DNA of 64,000 bases, taken from the NCBI RefSeq assembly GCF_014297575.1, contig NZ_CP060412.1, positions 1,364,001 through 1,428,000 on the forward strand, written 5' to 3'. Under the pieces are notes generated by a model. That model had not been told where the DNA came from. It did not search any database and worked only from the letters and a program-made list of their open reading frames with translations. Shown here in pieces: positions 8,444-17,140 of this stretch (position 1 is its first letter; the number at the start of each line of letters is the position of its first letter). Made by a program: the position numbers and the translations under genes. Source of the stretch: Dyella telluris. Lineage in GTDB: Bacteria > Pseudomonadota > Gammaproteobacteria > Xanthomonadales > Rhodanobacteraceae.

Positions 8444-9170
8444 TGGTCACGATCCAGTAGGGACTGCGCGAGGGGGGCCTTCACGTGTCGATGGTCAAGC
8501 TATGCCGCTGGCTCGGCGTGGCGCGTCGCACGGTGTACTACCAGCCCATCAAGGCGGCGCCGAAGGTACGCGAAGAGCTGGCGGCGCCTGATCGAAGAAG
8601 AATCCGCGTTCGGTTATCGCACCGTGGCCGGGTTGCTGGGCATGAACAAGAACACCGTGCAGCGCATCTTCCAGCTCAAAGGCTGGCAGGAGCGCAAGCG
8701 AGCGGTGGGATTCCGACCACGGATCCAGGCCTTGCCGTCGGTGGCCGCCGCGCCCGACGAGCGCTTGGCAACGGACCTGTGCCGCCTTTGGGGCGGTCGC
8801 GATGGCTGGCTGGCGCTGGCCCTGGTGATCGACTGCCACACCCGGTAATTGCTGGGCTGGCAGCTCTGGCGCAGCGGCAAGGCTAGCACCGTGGCCGCCG
8901 CGTTGGAGCAAGCCCTGATCGCTCGTTACGGCAGCTTGGGACGCGTGGCCAAGTCGTTCCTGCTGCGCTCGGACAACGGCCTGGTGTTCACCAGCCGCGA
9001 CTACACCCGGTTGATACGCAGCTACGGACTGCAACAGGAGTTCATCAGCCTGCACTGCCCGCAACAGAACGGCATGGTGGAGCGCGTTATCCGCACCTTG
9101 AAGGAACAATGCGCCGACCGCACCAGGCGCTGGGCATGAAGACACCCGCTCAAGCCTTTGCTTTATGTGC
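8443..9170 (+). pseudogene. IS3-family orfB transposase of the fossil element
   Basis: The ATG at 8443 is followed after five codons by TAG (8458-8460, probably from CAG). The frame resumes at MVKLCRWLGVARRTVYYQP, shifts near 8580 into RRLIEEESAFGYRTV, meets TAA at 8846-8848 between HTR and LLGW, and continues to FLLRSDNGLVFTS and QQNGMVERVIRTLKEQC (DDE residues). After KEQCAD it jumps to PHQALGMKTPAQAFAL in another frame. About 40 residues expected between these motifs are missing, so there is an internal deletion. Confidence 0.75.
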
Positions 9171-9309
9171 AGGAACCGCTGGGTCATTACACCAGGAAGC
9201 CCCAGGGAAATGAGGTAGAGTAAAATGGTATGGCTCCATATGCTCAACTGCCTGCCGCATGTGGGCGCCGCCAAGCGATCCGCTAGGCACACAAGGAACT
9301 CACCTTAAA

Positions 9310-10437
9310 ATGACACGTCGCAAGAAGGTAATGCTGGTTTTCGGCACCCGTCCAGAAGCCATCAAAATGGCGCCATTGGTCACAGCGCTGAAAGAACGCC
9401 GTGATCTGGAGACCATTGTCACAGTCACCGCCCAACACCGACAGATGTTGGACCAGGTGCTTGATCTGTTTGAGATCACGCCAGACGAGGATCTCAATGT
9501 CATGCGCCCCGGCCAAACTCTTCCTGATCTGACTTCCCGAATCCTCCAGGAGATGGGCCAGGTCATTGCCAAACACGCACCCGATATCGTCCTGGTCCAC
9601 GGTGATACCACAACCACGTTCGCAACATCCCTCGCTGCTTTCTATCAGCGCACGCAGATTGGCCACGTGGAAGCCGGCTTGCGTACGGGCAATCTCTATT
9701 CACCCTGGCCTGAGGAAGCGAACAGAAAGTTGACTGGAACTTTGGCTGGCCTGCACTTTTCGCCAACGCAGTCTTCCGCTGATAACCTGCGCGCGGAAAA
9801 CGTCGCACCAGAAACCATCCACGTTACCGGCAACACCGTAATCGATGCACTCCTGGCAGTGGTGGAAAAGATCGGCAACAATCCCGACATTGCGGCTGAG
9901 CTGGCCGCTCAGTTTCCGTTCCTTGATCCATCAAAGCGCCTCGTCTTGGTCACTGGCCATCGCCGCGAGAACTTTGGTGATGGTTTCGAACAGATCTGCC
10001 ACGCCCTGAAGGCCATCGCGGCTCGCGGCGACACGCAGGTGGTGTACCCCGTACATCTCAACCCGAATGTTCAGGAGCCGGTGAAGCGCATCCTCGGCGA
10101 TCAGCCATCCGTATACCTGATCGAGCCGCAGGAATATCTCCCATTCGTCTATTTGATGAGTCGCTCGCACATCATCGTGACCGACTCCGGTGGTATCCAG
10201 GAGGAGGCCCCTTCGCTGGGCAAGCCAGTACTGGTGATGCGCGACACAACCGAAAGGCCCGAAGCCGTATCCTCCGGAACGGTGCGACTGGTTGGCGCCG
10301 ACAGCAGCCGGATAACACAAGAGGTCTCCCGCTTGCTGGACGACAACAACGCCTACGAGTTGATGAGCAAGGCGCACAACCCCTACGGCGATGGCAAGGC
10401 CGCCGAGCGCATCGCCAGCATCATTGCCGCCATCTGA
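9310..10437 (+). CDS. wecB: UDP-N-acetylglucosamine 2-epimerase, non-hydrolysing (WecB)
   Basis: Interconverts UDP-GlcNAc and UDP-ManNAc in the cytoplasm, providing a ManNAc-type precursor for O-antigen or enterobacterial-common-antigen-like glycans. 375 residues from the ATG at 9310. Family motifs are [14 protein letters not shown] (10-23), [20 protein letters not shown], the TGHRRENFG segment and the UDP-binding [15 protein letters not shown]. The frame is open 17 codons further upstream, but the family N-terminus fits MTRRKKVML. It lies just downstream of a fossil IS element and ends before a strong terminator. No wecC partner is in the window. Confidence 0.94.
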   Translation: MTRRKKVMLVFGTRPEAIKMAPLVTALKERRDLETIVTVTAQHRQMLDQVLDLFEITPDEDLNVMRPGQTLPDLTSRILQEMGQVIAKHAPDIVLVHGDTTTTFATSLAAFYQRTQIGHVEAGLRTGNLYSPWPEEANRKLTGTLAGLHFSPTQSSADNLRAENVAPETIHVTGNTVIDALLAVVEKIGNNPDIAAELAAQFPFLDPSKRLVLVTGHRRENFGDGFEQICHALKAIAARGDTQVVYPVHLNPNVQEPVKRILGDQPSVYLIEPQEYLPFVYLMSRSHIIVTDSGGIQEEAPSLGKPVLVMRDTTERPEAVSSGTVRLVGADSSRITQEVSRLLDDNNAYELMSKAHNPYGDGKAAERIASIIAAI

Positions 10438-10465
10438 CGATTTGTGACGGCCCCTCTACACATGG

Positions 10466-10496
10466 GAAAGGCCAGCCCTTGCCAAGCTGGCCTTTC
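10466..10496. terminator. Bidirectional hairpin terminator between wecB and the Sel1 lipoprotein gene
   Basis: Perfect 11-bp stem: GAAAGGCCAGC at 10466-10476 pairs with GCTGGCCTTTC at 10486-10496, with a 9-nt loop. It lies between convergent genes. Short T or A runs at both stem bases suit termination from either side. Confidence 0.8.
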
Positions 10497-10538
10497 TGCA
10501 TTCTTCCTGCCGACTGGTCGGCAGGGCTGACCCAGGTT

Positions 10539-11168
10539 TTACTTGGCGCCCAAAGCTTTCAGCTTTTCCGCGGCTTCGGCATTGCCCTTGTCAGCCGCCT
10601 TCTGATACCAGGCTTTGGCCTCGCCCAGGTCCGCCGGAATCCCGCTACCGTTCTGGTATATCTCGCCCACCTTGAGCGCAGCATCGGCGCTACCGGCCTG
10701 CCCCGCCTTCAGATAGAGATTCAGGGCTTCGCCCTCGTTCTTCTCGATGCCGTCGCCGACGGCGTACATCGTCGCCAACTTGTAAGCCGCATCGGCATTA
10801 CCTGCATCGGCCGACGCCCGCAGCAGATTGGTGGCCTCGCCAGTGTTCTGCTCCACGCCCTTTCCGGCCTGGTACAGCTTCGCCAACTCGAACTTCGCAC
10901 CGGCGTGACCATCCGCCGATGCCTTCAAGAGCAGGCTAGCCGCATCCGTCATCACCTGCCCCTGACCGTTCGAAGCGATGAGACGGAGTGCGTCCTGATA
11001 ATTCTTCTCTGCCTCGCTGACAGCCGGGGCCGAAGCACTGGCAGCCGGCGCAGCACCCGTTTGCCCGGAATTGGCGCCCGCACCGTCCGTTGCCGGGTTT
11101 GAACAACCAGCAACGAGGGACACCAGCAAGATCGATGCAACGGAAATAGAGACTTTCTTCATCATCAA
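10539..11168 (-). CDS. Sel1/TPR-like repeat lipoprotein
   Basis: 209 residues. The N-terminus is a lipoprotein signal (KKVSISVASILLVSLVAGC, lipobox LVAGC), then an Ala/Ser/Gly-rich linker to about residue 50. Four or so Sel1-like repeats follow, visible as ASADGHAGAKFELAKLYQAG, ADAAYKLATMYAVGDG and ADAALKVGEIYQNGSG units. Sel1 repeats form superhelical scaffolds for protein contacts. The protein probably sits at the inner face of the outer membrane or in the periplasm. It follows the large glycosyltransferase gene by 19 bp on the same strand, so it may be the last gene of the O-antigen operon, perhaps as an assembly scaffold. That role is inferred only from position. Confidence 0.85.
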   Translation of the reverse strand: MMMKKVSISVASILLVSLVAGCSNPATDGAGANSGQTGAAPAASASAPAVSEAEKNYQDALRLIASNGQGQVMTDAASLLLKASADGHAGAKFELAKLYQAGKGVEQNTGEATNLLRASADAGNADAAYKLATMYAVGDGIEKNEGEALNLYLKAGQAGSADAALKVGEIYQNGSGIPADLGEAKAWYQKAADKGNAEAAEKLKALGAK

Positions 11169-11187
11169 ATTACCGATTGTTGATTAT

Positions 11188-14100
11188 TTAGGCCAATTGG
11201 GAACGCTGTCGCACATCCGACAGCAACCGTGCGTACTTCATGTAGGCGAAATCTTTCTGCAACGTCGCCAGTTGTTCACGACTGAAACCGGGCCGCTTGG
11301 GATCACACCACACCTTGATCATCATATCGGCCAAGTCCGACACGAAAGCAGGACGCGACGCCAATGCATCAATTGAACCGTGATATTCCATGAGATCCAC
11401 TGCAGGATTAACAACATGGACCCCGGGGAGCCCTTCATATTCGGCTACCACGCCGACCCTCGGGAAAATCACTGGAAGGTCACTGGCAAGAGCCTCGATC
11501 AGCGTCAGCGGGCCACCCTCAAAGAAACTGCCGCTGACGAAAGCGTCAGCCATGGCATGCAGCTCCCAGGGGCTGCTGGTTGGCTCGATGAACAGCACTC
11601 GAGACTCCAAACCGGCGTCCTTCACTAAAGCGCGGACCTCAGCGTAAAGACCCTTCTCGTACACCGGGCCGACCACGACCAGCTTCGCGTTGTCGCATCC
11701 ATGCACCGCGCGGCTGAACGCCCGCACCACATCACCATGGTTCTTCTGGTGATTGATCGCGGCCATATCGAGGAACACAAAATCATTGACCCCGATGCCG
11801 TGTTGCTTCCGCAGCCGGCTACGCACCGACATGCGATCAATCGTCGAGAACCTGTCGACGTCAATGCCGTTGCTGATTACGTCACAACGCTCGGCATCGA
11901 CACCCAGCCTCCGTACGGAGTACTCCTTCACCGTGCTCGAAACCGCAACGAACCTGCTGGTGAGTGCGGCAGCATCCTTGAACTTTCTCAACTCATCATC
12001 GGCCAACCACATGTACATATTGTGGATCACCTGCGTGACAGGAATGCCCAGTTCGCTACACACCTCTATGCCGTCGATCGAATAATGTGAAAGCACGGCC
12101 TTCGGCCTGAGTCTTTGCAAGACGTCCTTGTAGCCCGCAGCAGTGTATTCGATTGCAATCAGGCGCTGTCCGAGCCGACGTGCGCGCTCCGCCGCGGGCC
12201 CCTGCGTCCCCAGAACAAGCAGCGCCAGTCGAACGCCACAACCCCGCAGAAATTCATTCAATTCCAACACGACATTCTCAAGCCCACCGGACTCGAAGTT
12301 GCCGACCTGGACAAGCACATCGACCTCCGCATCCGCAGAGTGTTCATGGACGTGCGACGGGCCAACTCCATCCAGCAGGTAGTCGGAAAGCTCGAGCGCA
12401 CCACGATCGCGTGCAGACTTGATTCTCTGGTACACCCCGAAGTTGAACTGAGCCATCTCTGCCATCGCGGCGCTCTCGGGCAGTCGCCCAGCATTGAACT
12501 CGTCCAGCGGAACAGACCGCATCCCCAGCGCGGAGAAATCGCCAATCTGGTCGGAATCAATGATCGGAATGATCCCGTTCGCGAGGTATTCCACGATCTT
12601 CGTTGGACAGGCCACATTGTTCACCACGGAATCTTCGCGGAGGATGTAGCCGAAGTCGCATTTGCGGTAGAAACGCATCAACGCGTCATGACTCATGGAG
12701 TCGAAGACAATCGAATTCTCAGGATCGATCTCCGCCGCAATCTCCGCCGCCGTCTCCGGATCGGGAGACAGGAAATAGCTGGTGCAATTTGCCTGGGCCG
12801 CAATCATGCTGCCCAGTGTCTTCTCCGGCTGTTGCCACTTGTGCAGGCCGCCAGCATAAACAGCAATCGGCCGCGAATTTCCCTTTTCCCCGAGGAACGG
12901 TACGAAATTCGGGAACATCGGAAAATGGACAAATACAGGCGATCGATGATTCCGATATTTCTGTTCGAGATACCTCTGCATGACGCCCGAAACAACAACA
13001 ATCCGGCCGGCGTGGGCAAACGCATACTCTTCCTGGCGCTCGTACTTGACTGCATTAAAGTAGTCATGATGCATCCGGAACTCTTCCGGAACCACCCCGT
13101 GAATGTCCACGACGGAACGAACGAAAGGCAGGCGCAGCAGCTTCCCGAACCCAAGATCGGTCATCCGAAGCACACTGTGGAAATATATCTTCCTGGACCG
13201 GAGGACGAACGCGAGGACTATCGTCCAAAGCAGAGCCTTCTTGAGCCGGCTACCCAGAAGGCGAATGACAATCACCTTGGGCTGCGGGCGATCAAGTACC
13301 GTGGTACGGCCGGCCAGGTCCGCGGTCTCGACATAGAGGCGCCACCCATCAGAGACCAGGCGATCGACCATCTGGATTCTTTGGAAATACCCATCCTTCT
13401 CGCGCTCCGGATAGAAATAACCCCCAAAGAACACGGTTCCACGAAAGCGAGTCAGCGACTGAACGCCCTTCCTGAGCCCCCATAATGCCTTGCGCATACC
13501 GGAGCGCTTGCTCCATTGCTGCTTCACCCAATCGGTGCTGCCGTGCCCGTTCTTCGCGGAATCACCCCGCAGCAGTGAGTTGACGCTGAAATTGGCGTCA
13601 ACCACGCTCCAGATCTGCACGACAAGTTGAGCACCCTTTTCCAGAATCTGCGCCGCAACGACCCCATCACGGTCGCCAACAGCCAACCAATTGCGGGCGC
13701 CGGAGGAGAAGGCGTCCCACTCCGATCCAAGGGATGGGAAGGCATCGGCACGCTCGATCGCATTCCGCACACGCGCTGATCGCTTCCCTGAGTGCAGGAA
13801 CTCCCCCTTCAAATTTACGAACTCCACCGAATGGTGGCGCACCAGCCGATCCACCGCTGTCAAATGCAATTCCAGCAGTTCAGCCTGTGCCACACTGACC
13901 CTGCTATTGCCTCGCTCGCCGACTACGTGCTGGAAATCAGCAAGGAATGAAACCAGGGGCTTTTCCGGACGACGCCTCCAGCTGACGCCATGCTTGGTCT
14001 CCAGGTAGCGCAGATTTTTCTTTGCGCTACCGGCGAAATAGCTGTAGTCGAGCTTCCCGAAGGAGGCGGATCCGAAGTGATGGATATACACATCACGAGC

Positions 14101-14766
14101 AAGCCCTATGCGGTAGCCCTTCGAACGCAGGCGCAGACAGTAGTCGTCATCCTCAAACCCTCCAGGAAAGAACGTTTCGTCGAGAAGACCGACGTCCTCA
14201 AGCGCACCACGCTCGATGAACACGCAGAAGAACGTGACGTCGCACTCCTGCAGACATCCACGGAACTCCGCATATCGCTGGTTGGCCTGCTTCTGCACCT
14301 GCTGATAAGCAACCTCAAAGGCCTTCTGGGAAGCCGCGACCTCGTCCAGCCGTAGATCATTGAGTTCTGGTACGCACTGTTCGCTGTCAGCGCGATTTGT
14401 AACGGCACTGACGACCGGATATCCATGCGAAAGCTGGCGATCAATCCAGCCGTCCGTCACGATGACATCACTATTGAGAAGGCAAAACTTGCTGATAGCC
14501 GGATCTTCCAGCAGAGCCATGATGCCGACATTATTGCCGCCACTGAATCCCAGGTTCCGCTCGTTCTGTATGTACGTCCATTGTCCGCTGGCAAACGCCG
14601 GAGACGACTCGACAAACGCGCGAATCTTCCCGCGCGCCTCGTCCGAAGATGCGTTGTCGACAATGACCAGCTTGTAGGCCGAGTCGTTCCTTGCCTTGAA
14701 GACGCTGCGCAACGTAATAATCGCCGCATCAGCAGCGTTATACGTCACCATCACGATCCCTATCAC
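11188..14766 (-). CDS. Large three-domain glycosyltransferase (GT2 + two GT4-like domains)
   Basis: 1192-residue cytoplasmic or peripheral enzyme. Residues 1 to about 280 are a GT2 domain: MIGIVMVTYNAADAAI, VIVDNASSD, the metal-binding LLNSD at 96-100 and GGFEDDDYCLRL. A linker of about 150 residues precedes a GT4-like domain from about 440 to 790 (GGYFYPEREKDG, VYAGGLHKWQQPEK, the PTKIVEYLANG donor site). A second GT4 domain spans about 815 to 1190 (NFESGGLENVVLEL, SNGIDVDRF, FFEGGPLTLIEALA). Such multi-domain enzymes add several sugars of one repeat unit. The neighbouring wzm/wzt and methyltransferase genes place it in ABC-dependent O-antigen synthesis. Which linkages it makes cannot be read from sequence. 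Confidence 0.9.
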   Translation of the reverse strand: MIGIVMVTYNAADAAIITLRSVFKARNDSAYKLVIVDNASSDEARGKIRAFVESSPAFASGQWTYIQNERNLGFSGGNNVGIMALLEDPAISKFCLLNSDVIVTDGWIDRQLSHGYPVVSAVTNRADSEQCVPELNDLRLDEVAASQKAFEVAYQQVQKQANQRYAEFRGCLQECDVTFFCVFIERGALEDVGLLDETFFPGGFEDDDYCLRLRSKGYRIGLARDVYIHHFGSASFGKLDYSYFAGSAKKNLRYLETKHGVSWRRRPEKPLVSFLADFQHVVGERGNSRVSVAQAELLELHLTAVDRLVRHHSVEFVNLKGEFLHSGKRSARVRNAIERADAFPSLGSEWDAFSSGARNWLAVGDRDGVVAAQILEKGAQLVVQIWSVVDANFSVNSLLRGDSAKNGHGSTDWVKQQWSKRSGMRKALWGLRKGVQSLTRFRGTVFFGGYFYPEREKDGYFQRIQMVDRLVSDGWRLYVETADLAGRTTVLDRPQPKVIVIRLLGSRLKKALLWTIVLAFVLRSRKIYFHSVLRMTDLGFGKLLRLPFVRSVVDIHGVVPEEFRMHHDYFNAVKYERQEEYAFAHAGRIVVVSGVMQRYLEQKYRNHRSPVFVHFPMFPNFVPFLGEKGNSRPIAVYAGGLHKWQQPEKTLGSMIAAQANCTSYFLSPDPETAAEIAAEIDPENSIVFDSMSHDALMRFYRKCDFGYILREDSVVNNVACPTKIVEYLANGIIPIIDSDQIGDFSALGMRSVPLDEFNAGRLPESAAMAEMAQFNFGVYQRIKSARDRGALELSDYLLDGVGPSHVHEHSADAEVDVLVQVGNFESGGLENVVLELNEFLRGCGVRLALLVLGTQGPAAERARRLGQRLIAIEYTAAGYKDVLQRLRPKAVLSHYSIDGIEVCSELGIPVTQVIHNMYMWLADDELRKFKDAAALTSRFVAVSSTVKEYSVRRLGVDAERCDVISNGIDVDRFSTIDRMSVRSRLRKQHGIGVNDFVFLDMAAINHQKNHGDVVRAFSRAVHGCDNAKLVVVGPVYEKGLYAEVRALVKDAGLESRVLFIEPTSSPWELHAMADAFVSGSFFEGGPLTLIEALASDLPVIFPRVGVVAEYEGLPGVHVVNPAVDLMEYHGSIDALASRPAFVSDLADMMIKVWCDPKRPGFSREQLATLQKDFAYMKYARLLSDVRQRSQLA

Positions 14767-14875
14767 TTTCCAGCCCCTAGTTCAATCTCAGAATAGTCTA
14801 TTGTCAAATCGCGGCCCGAAGTCCAGTCCAATGAATTGGTTCAGGCAAGAAAATGCAGTCACGCGAGCTGCGTGA

Positions 14876-17140
14876 CTACCCCTGCAGCTTCGCCAAGAGC
14901 TCTGCAATGATCCGATCACGCGACTCTATTTCCGCCTGCAGATTCTTCCCCATGCTTTGCGCGTGCGCGTCGATATCCATGACCTGTCTCGCCAGATCCT
15001 GCGCCAGTTTGTCTTGCTTGATGACTTCAGCGGCCAACTCTTGCGCGCGATCGCTTTGCTTCACGACTTCGCCTGCAAGTTCTTCAACTCGATGATCGCG
15101 CTCAAGCAGTTGGTCAGCCAGCGTATCGGCATGCTGCTTCAACCGCTGCAAGCCCGCATTCAGATCCAGGGCCTCAAGTGTCTTTTGCCTATTATCCCAA
15201 TTCAACGTCCTCAACTCGGACTTTAGATAGTCAATCTGTCGCTCAAGAAACCCTCGCGCCTCCCTGGCAAACGCGCCGGGACGCTCATCACACGAATCAA
15301 TGACCGCCAACATGTAGGCCGCGCGTGCACTCTTGTCAAATAGAATCGCCATTTCGGCGAGACCGAAGGGAAGGGGCGATCGATTCGACCCGGCAACATT
15401 CAGCCAAGCAGCAAGCCATGTGTTCCGCGCCCCGCCCTCGGACCAACGACGCACCAAACCAATCGATTTTTGCAGCAGCACTCTCGCCCCGCCGAAGTCC
15501 TTGCGACCCGCACAAAGCACCGCACGCAGGAACAAGGCATCCAGAGTCTTGTTGCCAAGAATCGGGCTGTATGGCACAGGGTCGATTGCGGAACACTTCC
15601 TGAAATAGCGCTCGGCCTCCGCGATATTTTCCCGCAGGAACTCGGCAAAACCCCAGGCATAGGCAATGGAAACCTGCCACCGGCGTTGATGCGGACTTGG
15701 GCGCTTGACCGCGAGATAGTGGTCCACGGCGGGCTTGAGCTCATCACGCTCGGAAAAATCTCCGCGCTCGATCTGTTCATAGATCAAGCCGCACAGGGCA
15801 GCGCCAGCATCCACCGACAGCGCTGGTGCTGCAGCAAATACCTTCCTGCGGAAGCGATCAAGCAACGCCGGACTTCTTGATCTCAGGCCAATGGCCACCA
15901 TCGACTTGACCAACCAGGGATTCAAGTAATCTCGAGCGAACGCGGAAACGTTGAACCGCGATGAACTCGGGATCTCCCATGCGGTTTCCTTGAAGGTGGC
16001 GCCCGCAGGTTCGGTGGGATCCTTCATTCCAAGGAAGACCACCCATTCCGCCTCCTCATATTCCGGATTCGACGGGTCGACCTCCTGCCAGGACCGCGGC
16101 GAGAAATGGCACTTCATCGCGCCACCCGCAACCTGGATGAAAGCCTTCTCCAGCAGGAATTTTGAAGAAACCTCGGACTTCAACTTCTCCCAGGTATAGA
16201 CATGCAGGTGGAACGGATTCGGATCACGCCCCGTCTCGTCCGTCCAGTCATTGGGCGCGCAGAGCATGACCCGACCGCCCGGAGCAAGCACTCGCTTCAG
16301 TTCCGCTAGATACCTCTCGGGGTGCGGAACATGCTCGATGGTCTCGAACGCCGCGATGAAATCGATACTTGCATCTGCGATGCCACCCAAGACTTCGGCA
16401 TCGCCCACCGAAAATCTCACTTTGTCCGCAAGCCCATAATGGGCATTCGCGTAATTGATTCCAAAGTCGCTCAGATCGACGCCGTGCACGGAAGCAGCCA
16501 GTGTCGCCTCAAAAAGCATGCGGGAGCCATAGCCCAGACCACACGCAACATCAAGCACCCTGTCGCCTGGCCTGATGTATTCTGCTGCGTACCGATAACG
16601 CACGCAGTGAGCATCGCTGCGACGACCGGTTTCGCGCAGCATATCAGTATGCAGAAGGCGTTCTTCTTCAAGAATTTCGAGGTTATAGCGCCCAAGCGCC
16701 GCATCCGGCACTCGCTCGAAGGGTGCGATGAAGCACCCGTGCGCCTCATTAAGCGACGCATACGGGTTAATGTCGTAGTACGCAGCAGCCTTGCGGTAGC
16801 CGATCGTGATAATCCGGCGTTCCAGCGCTTCGCGCTCTCTCAGCGCGAATTCCGCGCTTTCCTTGATGTCATGGATAGCGACGACATAACGGACGCGGCT
16901 TTTGAAAATTTCCGGCAGCTGCGCAAGCCCGTCATCGACACCCCCACGCAGATCGAGCACAACGGCATGTGGCGCGATGCCATCATCGGAGGAGCGCGTT
17001 CGTGCGTCGATCAGTTTTCCACGCAAGGCAGCGGCAATGTCGGCCGCACTGCTGCCCAAGCACAAATAACGCCCGAAACCAAACGCGTCTCTCAGGCTAA
17101 TGGAAAACGTGTCAACGTCGAAGTAACGCTCATTCACCAT
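14876..17140 (-). CDS. SAM-dependent methyltransferase with C-terminal coiled coil, candidate O-antigen chain terminator
   Basis: 754 residues. An unassigned N-terminal region (1 to about 175) precedes a class I methyltransferase domain with motif I VLDVACGLGYGS at 195-206 and FETIEHVPHPERYL at 265-278. Residues of roughly 450-640 are helical and TPR-like. The C-terminus from about 655 is a long predicted coiled coil with three tandem 14-residue units at 687-728. The gene overlaps wzt by 7 bp. In E. coli O8/O9 systems WbdD caps the chain by methylation (O9: with phosphate), and a coiled coil acts as a length ruler. The layout here is similar, but no kinase domain is evident. The function is inferred. 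Confidence 0.8.
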   Translation of the reverse strand: MVNERYFDVDTFSISLRDAFGFGRYLCLGSSAADIAAALRGKLIDARTRSSDDGIAPHAVVLDLRGGVDDGLAQLPEIFKSRVRYVVAIHDIKESAEFALREREALERRIITIGYRKAAAYYDINPYASLNEAHGCFIAPFERVPDAALGRYNLEILEEERLLHTDMLRETGRRSDAHCVRYRYAAEYIRPGDRVLDVACGLGYGSRMLFEATLAASVHGVDLSDFGINYANAHYGLADKVRFSVGDAEVLGGIADASIDFIAAFETIEHVPHPERYLAELKRVLAPGGRVMLCAPNDWTDETGRDPNPFHLHVYTWEKLKSEVSSKFLLEKAFIQVAGGAMKCHFSPRSWQEVDPSNPEYEEAEWVVFLGMKDPTEPAGATFKETAWEIPSSSRFNVSAFARDYLNPWLVKSMVAIGLRSRSPALLDRFRRKVFAAAPALSVDAGAALCGLIYEQIERGDFSERDELKPAVDHYLAVKRPSPHQRRWQVSIAYAWGFAEFLRENIAEAERYFRKCSAIDPVPYSPILGNKTLDALFLRAVLCAGRKDFGGARVLLQKSIGLVRRWSEGGARNTWLAAWLNVAGSNRSPLPFGLAEMAILFDKSARAAYMLAVIDSCDERPGAFAREARGFLERQIDYLKSELRTLNWDNRQKTLEALDLNAGLQRLKQHADTLADQLLERDHRVEELAGEVVKQSDRAQELAAEVIKQDKLAQDLARQVMDIDAHAQSMGKNLQAEIESRDRIIAELLAKLQG

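Larger units (their letters stand above)
8078..9191 (+). mobile_element. Fossil IS3-family insertion sequence (copy 2, a different member)
   Basis: 1114-bp relic bounded by near-matching inverted ends: TGTAATGACCCAGTGATTTCC at the left (8078) and, as reverse complement of the right end (9191), TGTAATGACCCAGCGGTTCC. It encodes a two-frame transposase unrelated in detail to copy 1. The reading frames carry at least six lesions: a frameshift near 8250-8260, TAG at 8384, TAG at 8458, a frameshift near 8580, TAA at 8846 and an internal deletion near 9115. It is an old, immobile copy. No target duplication is evident. Confidence 0.85.

Noticed and set aside
12115..13485. 456-codon plus-strand frame
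   Set aside because: Antisense to the large glycosyltransferase, without domain features.
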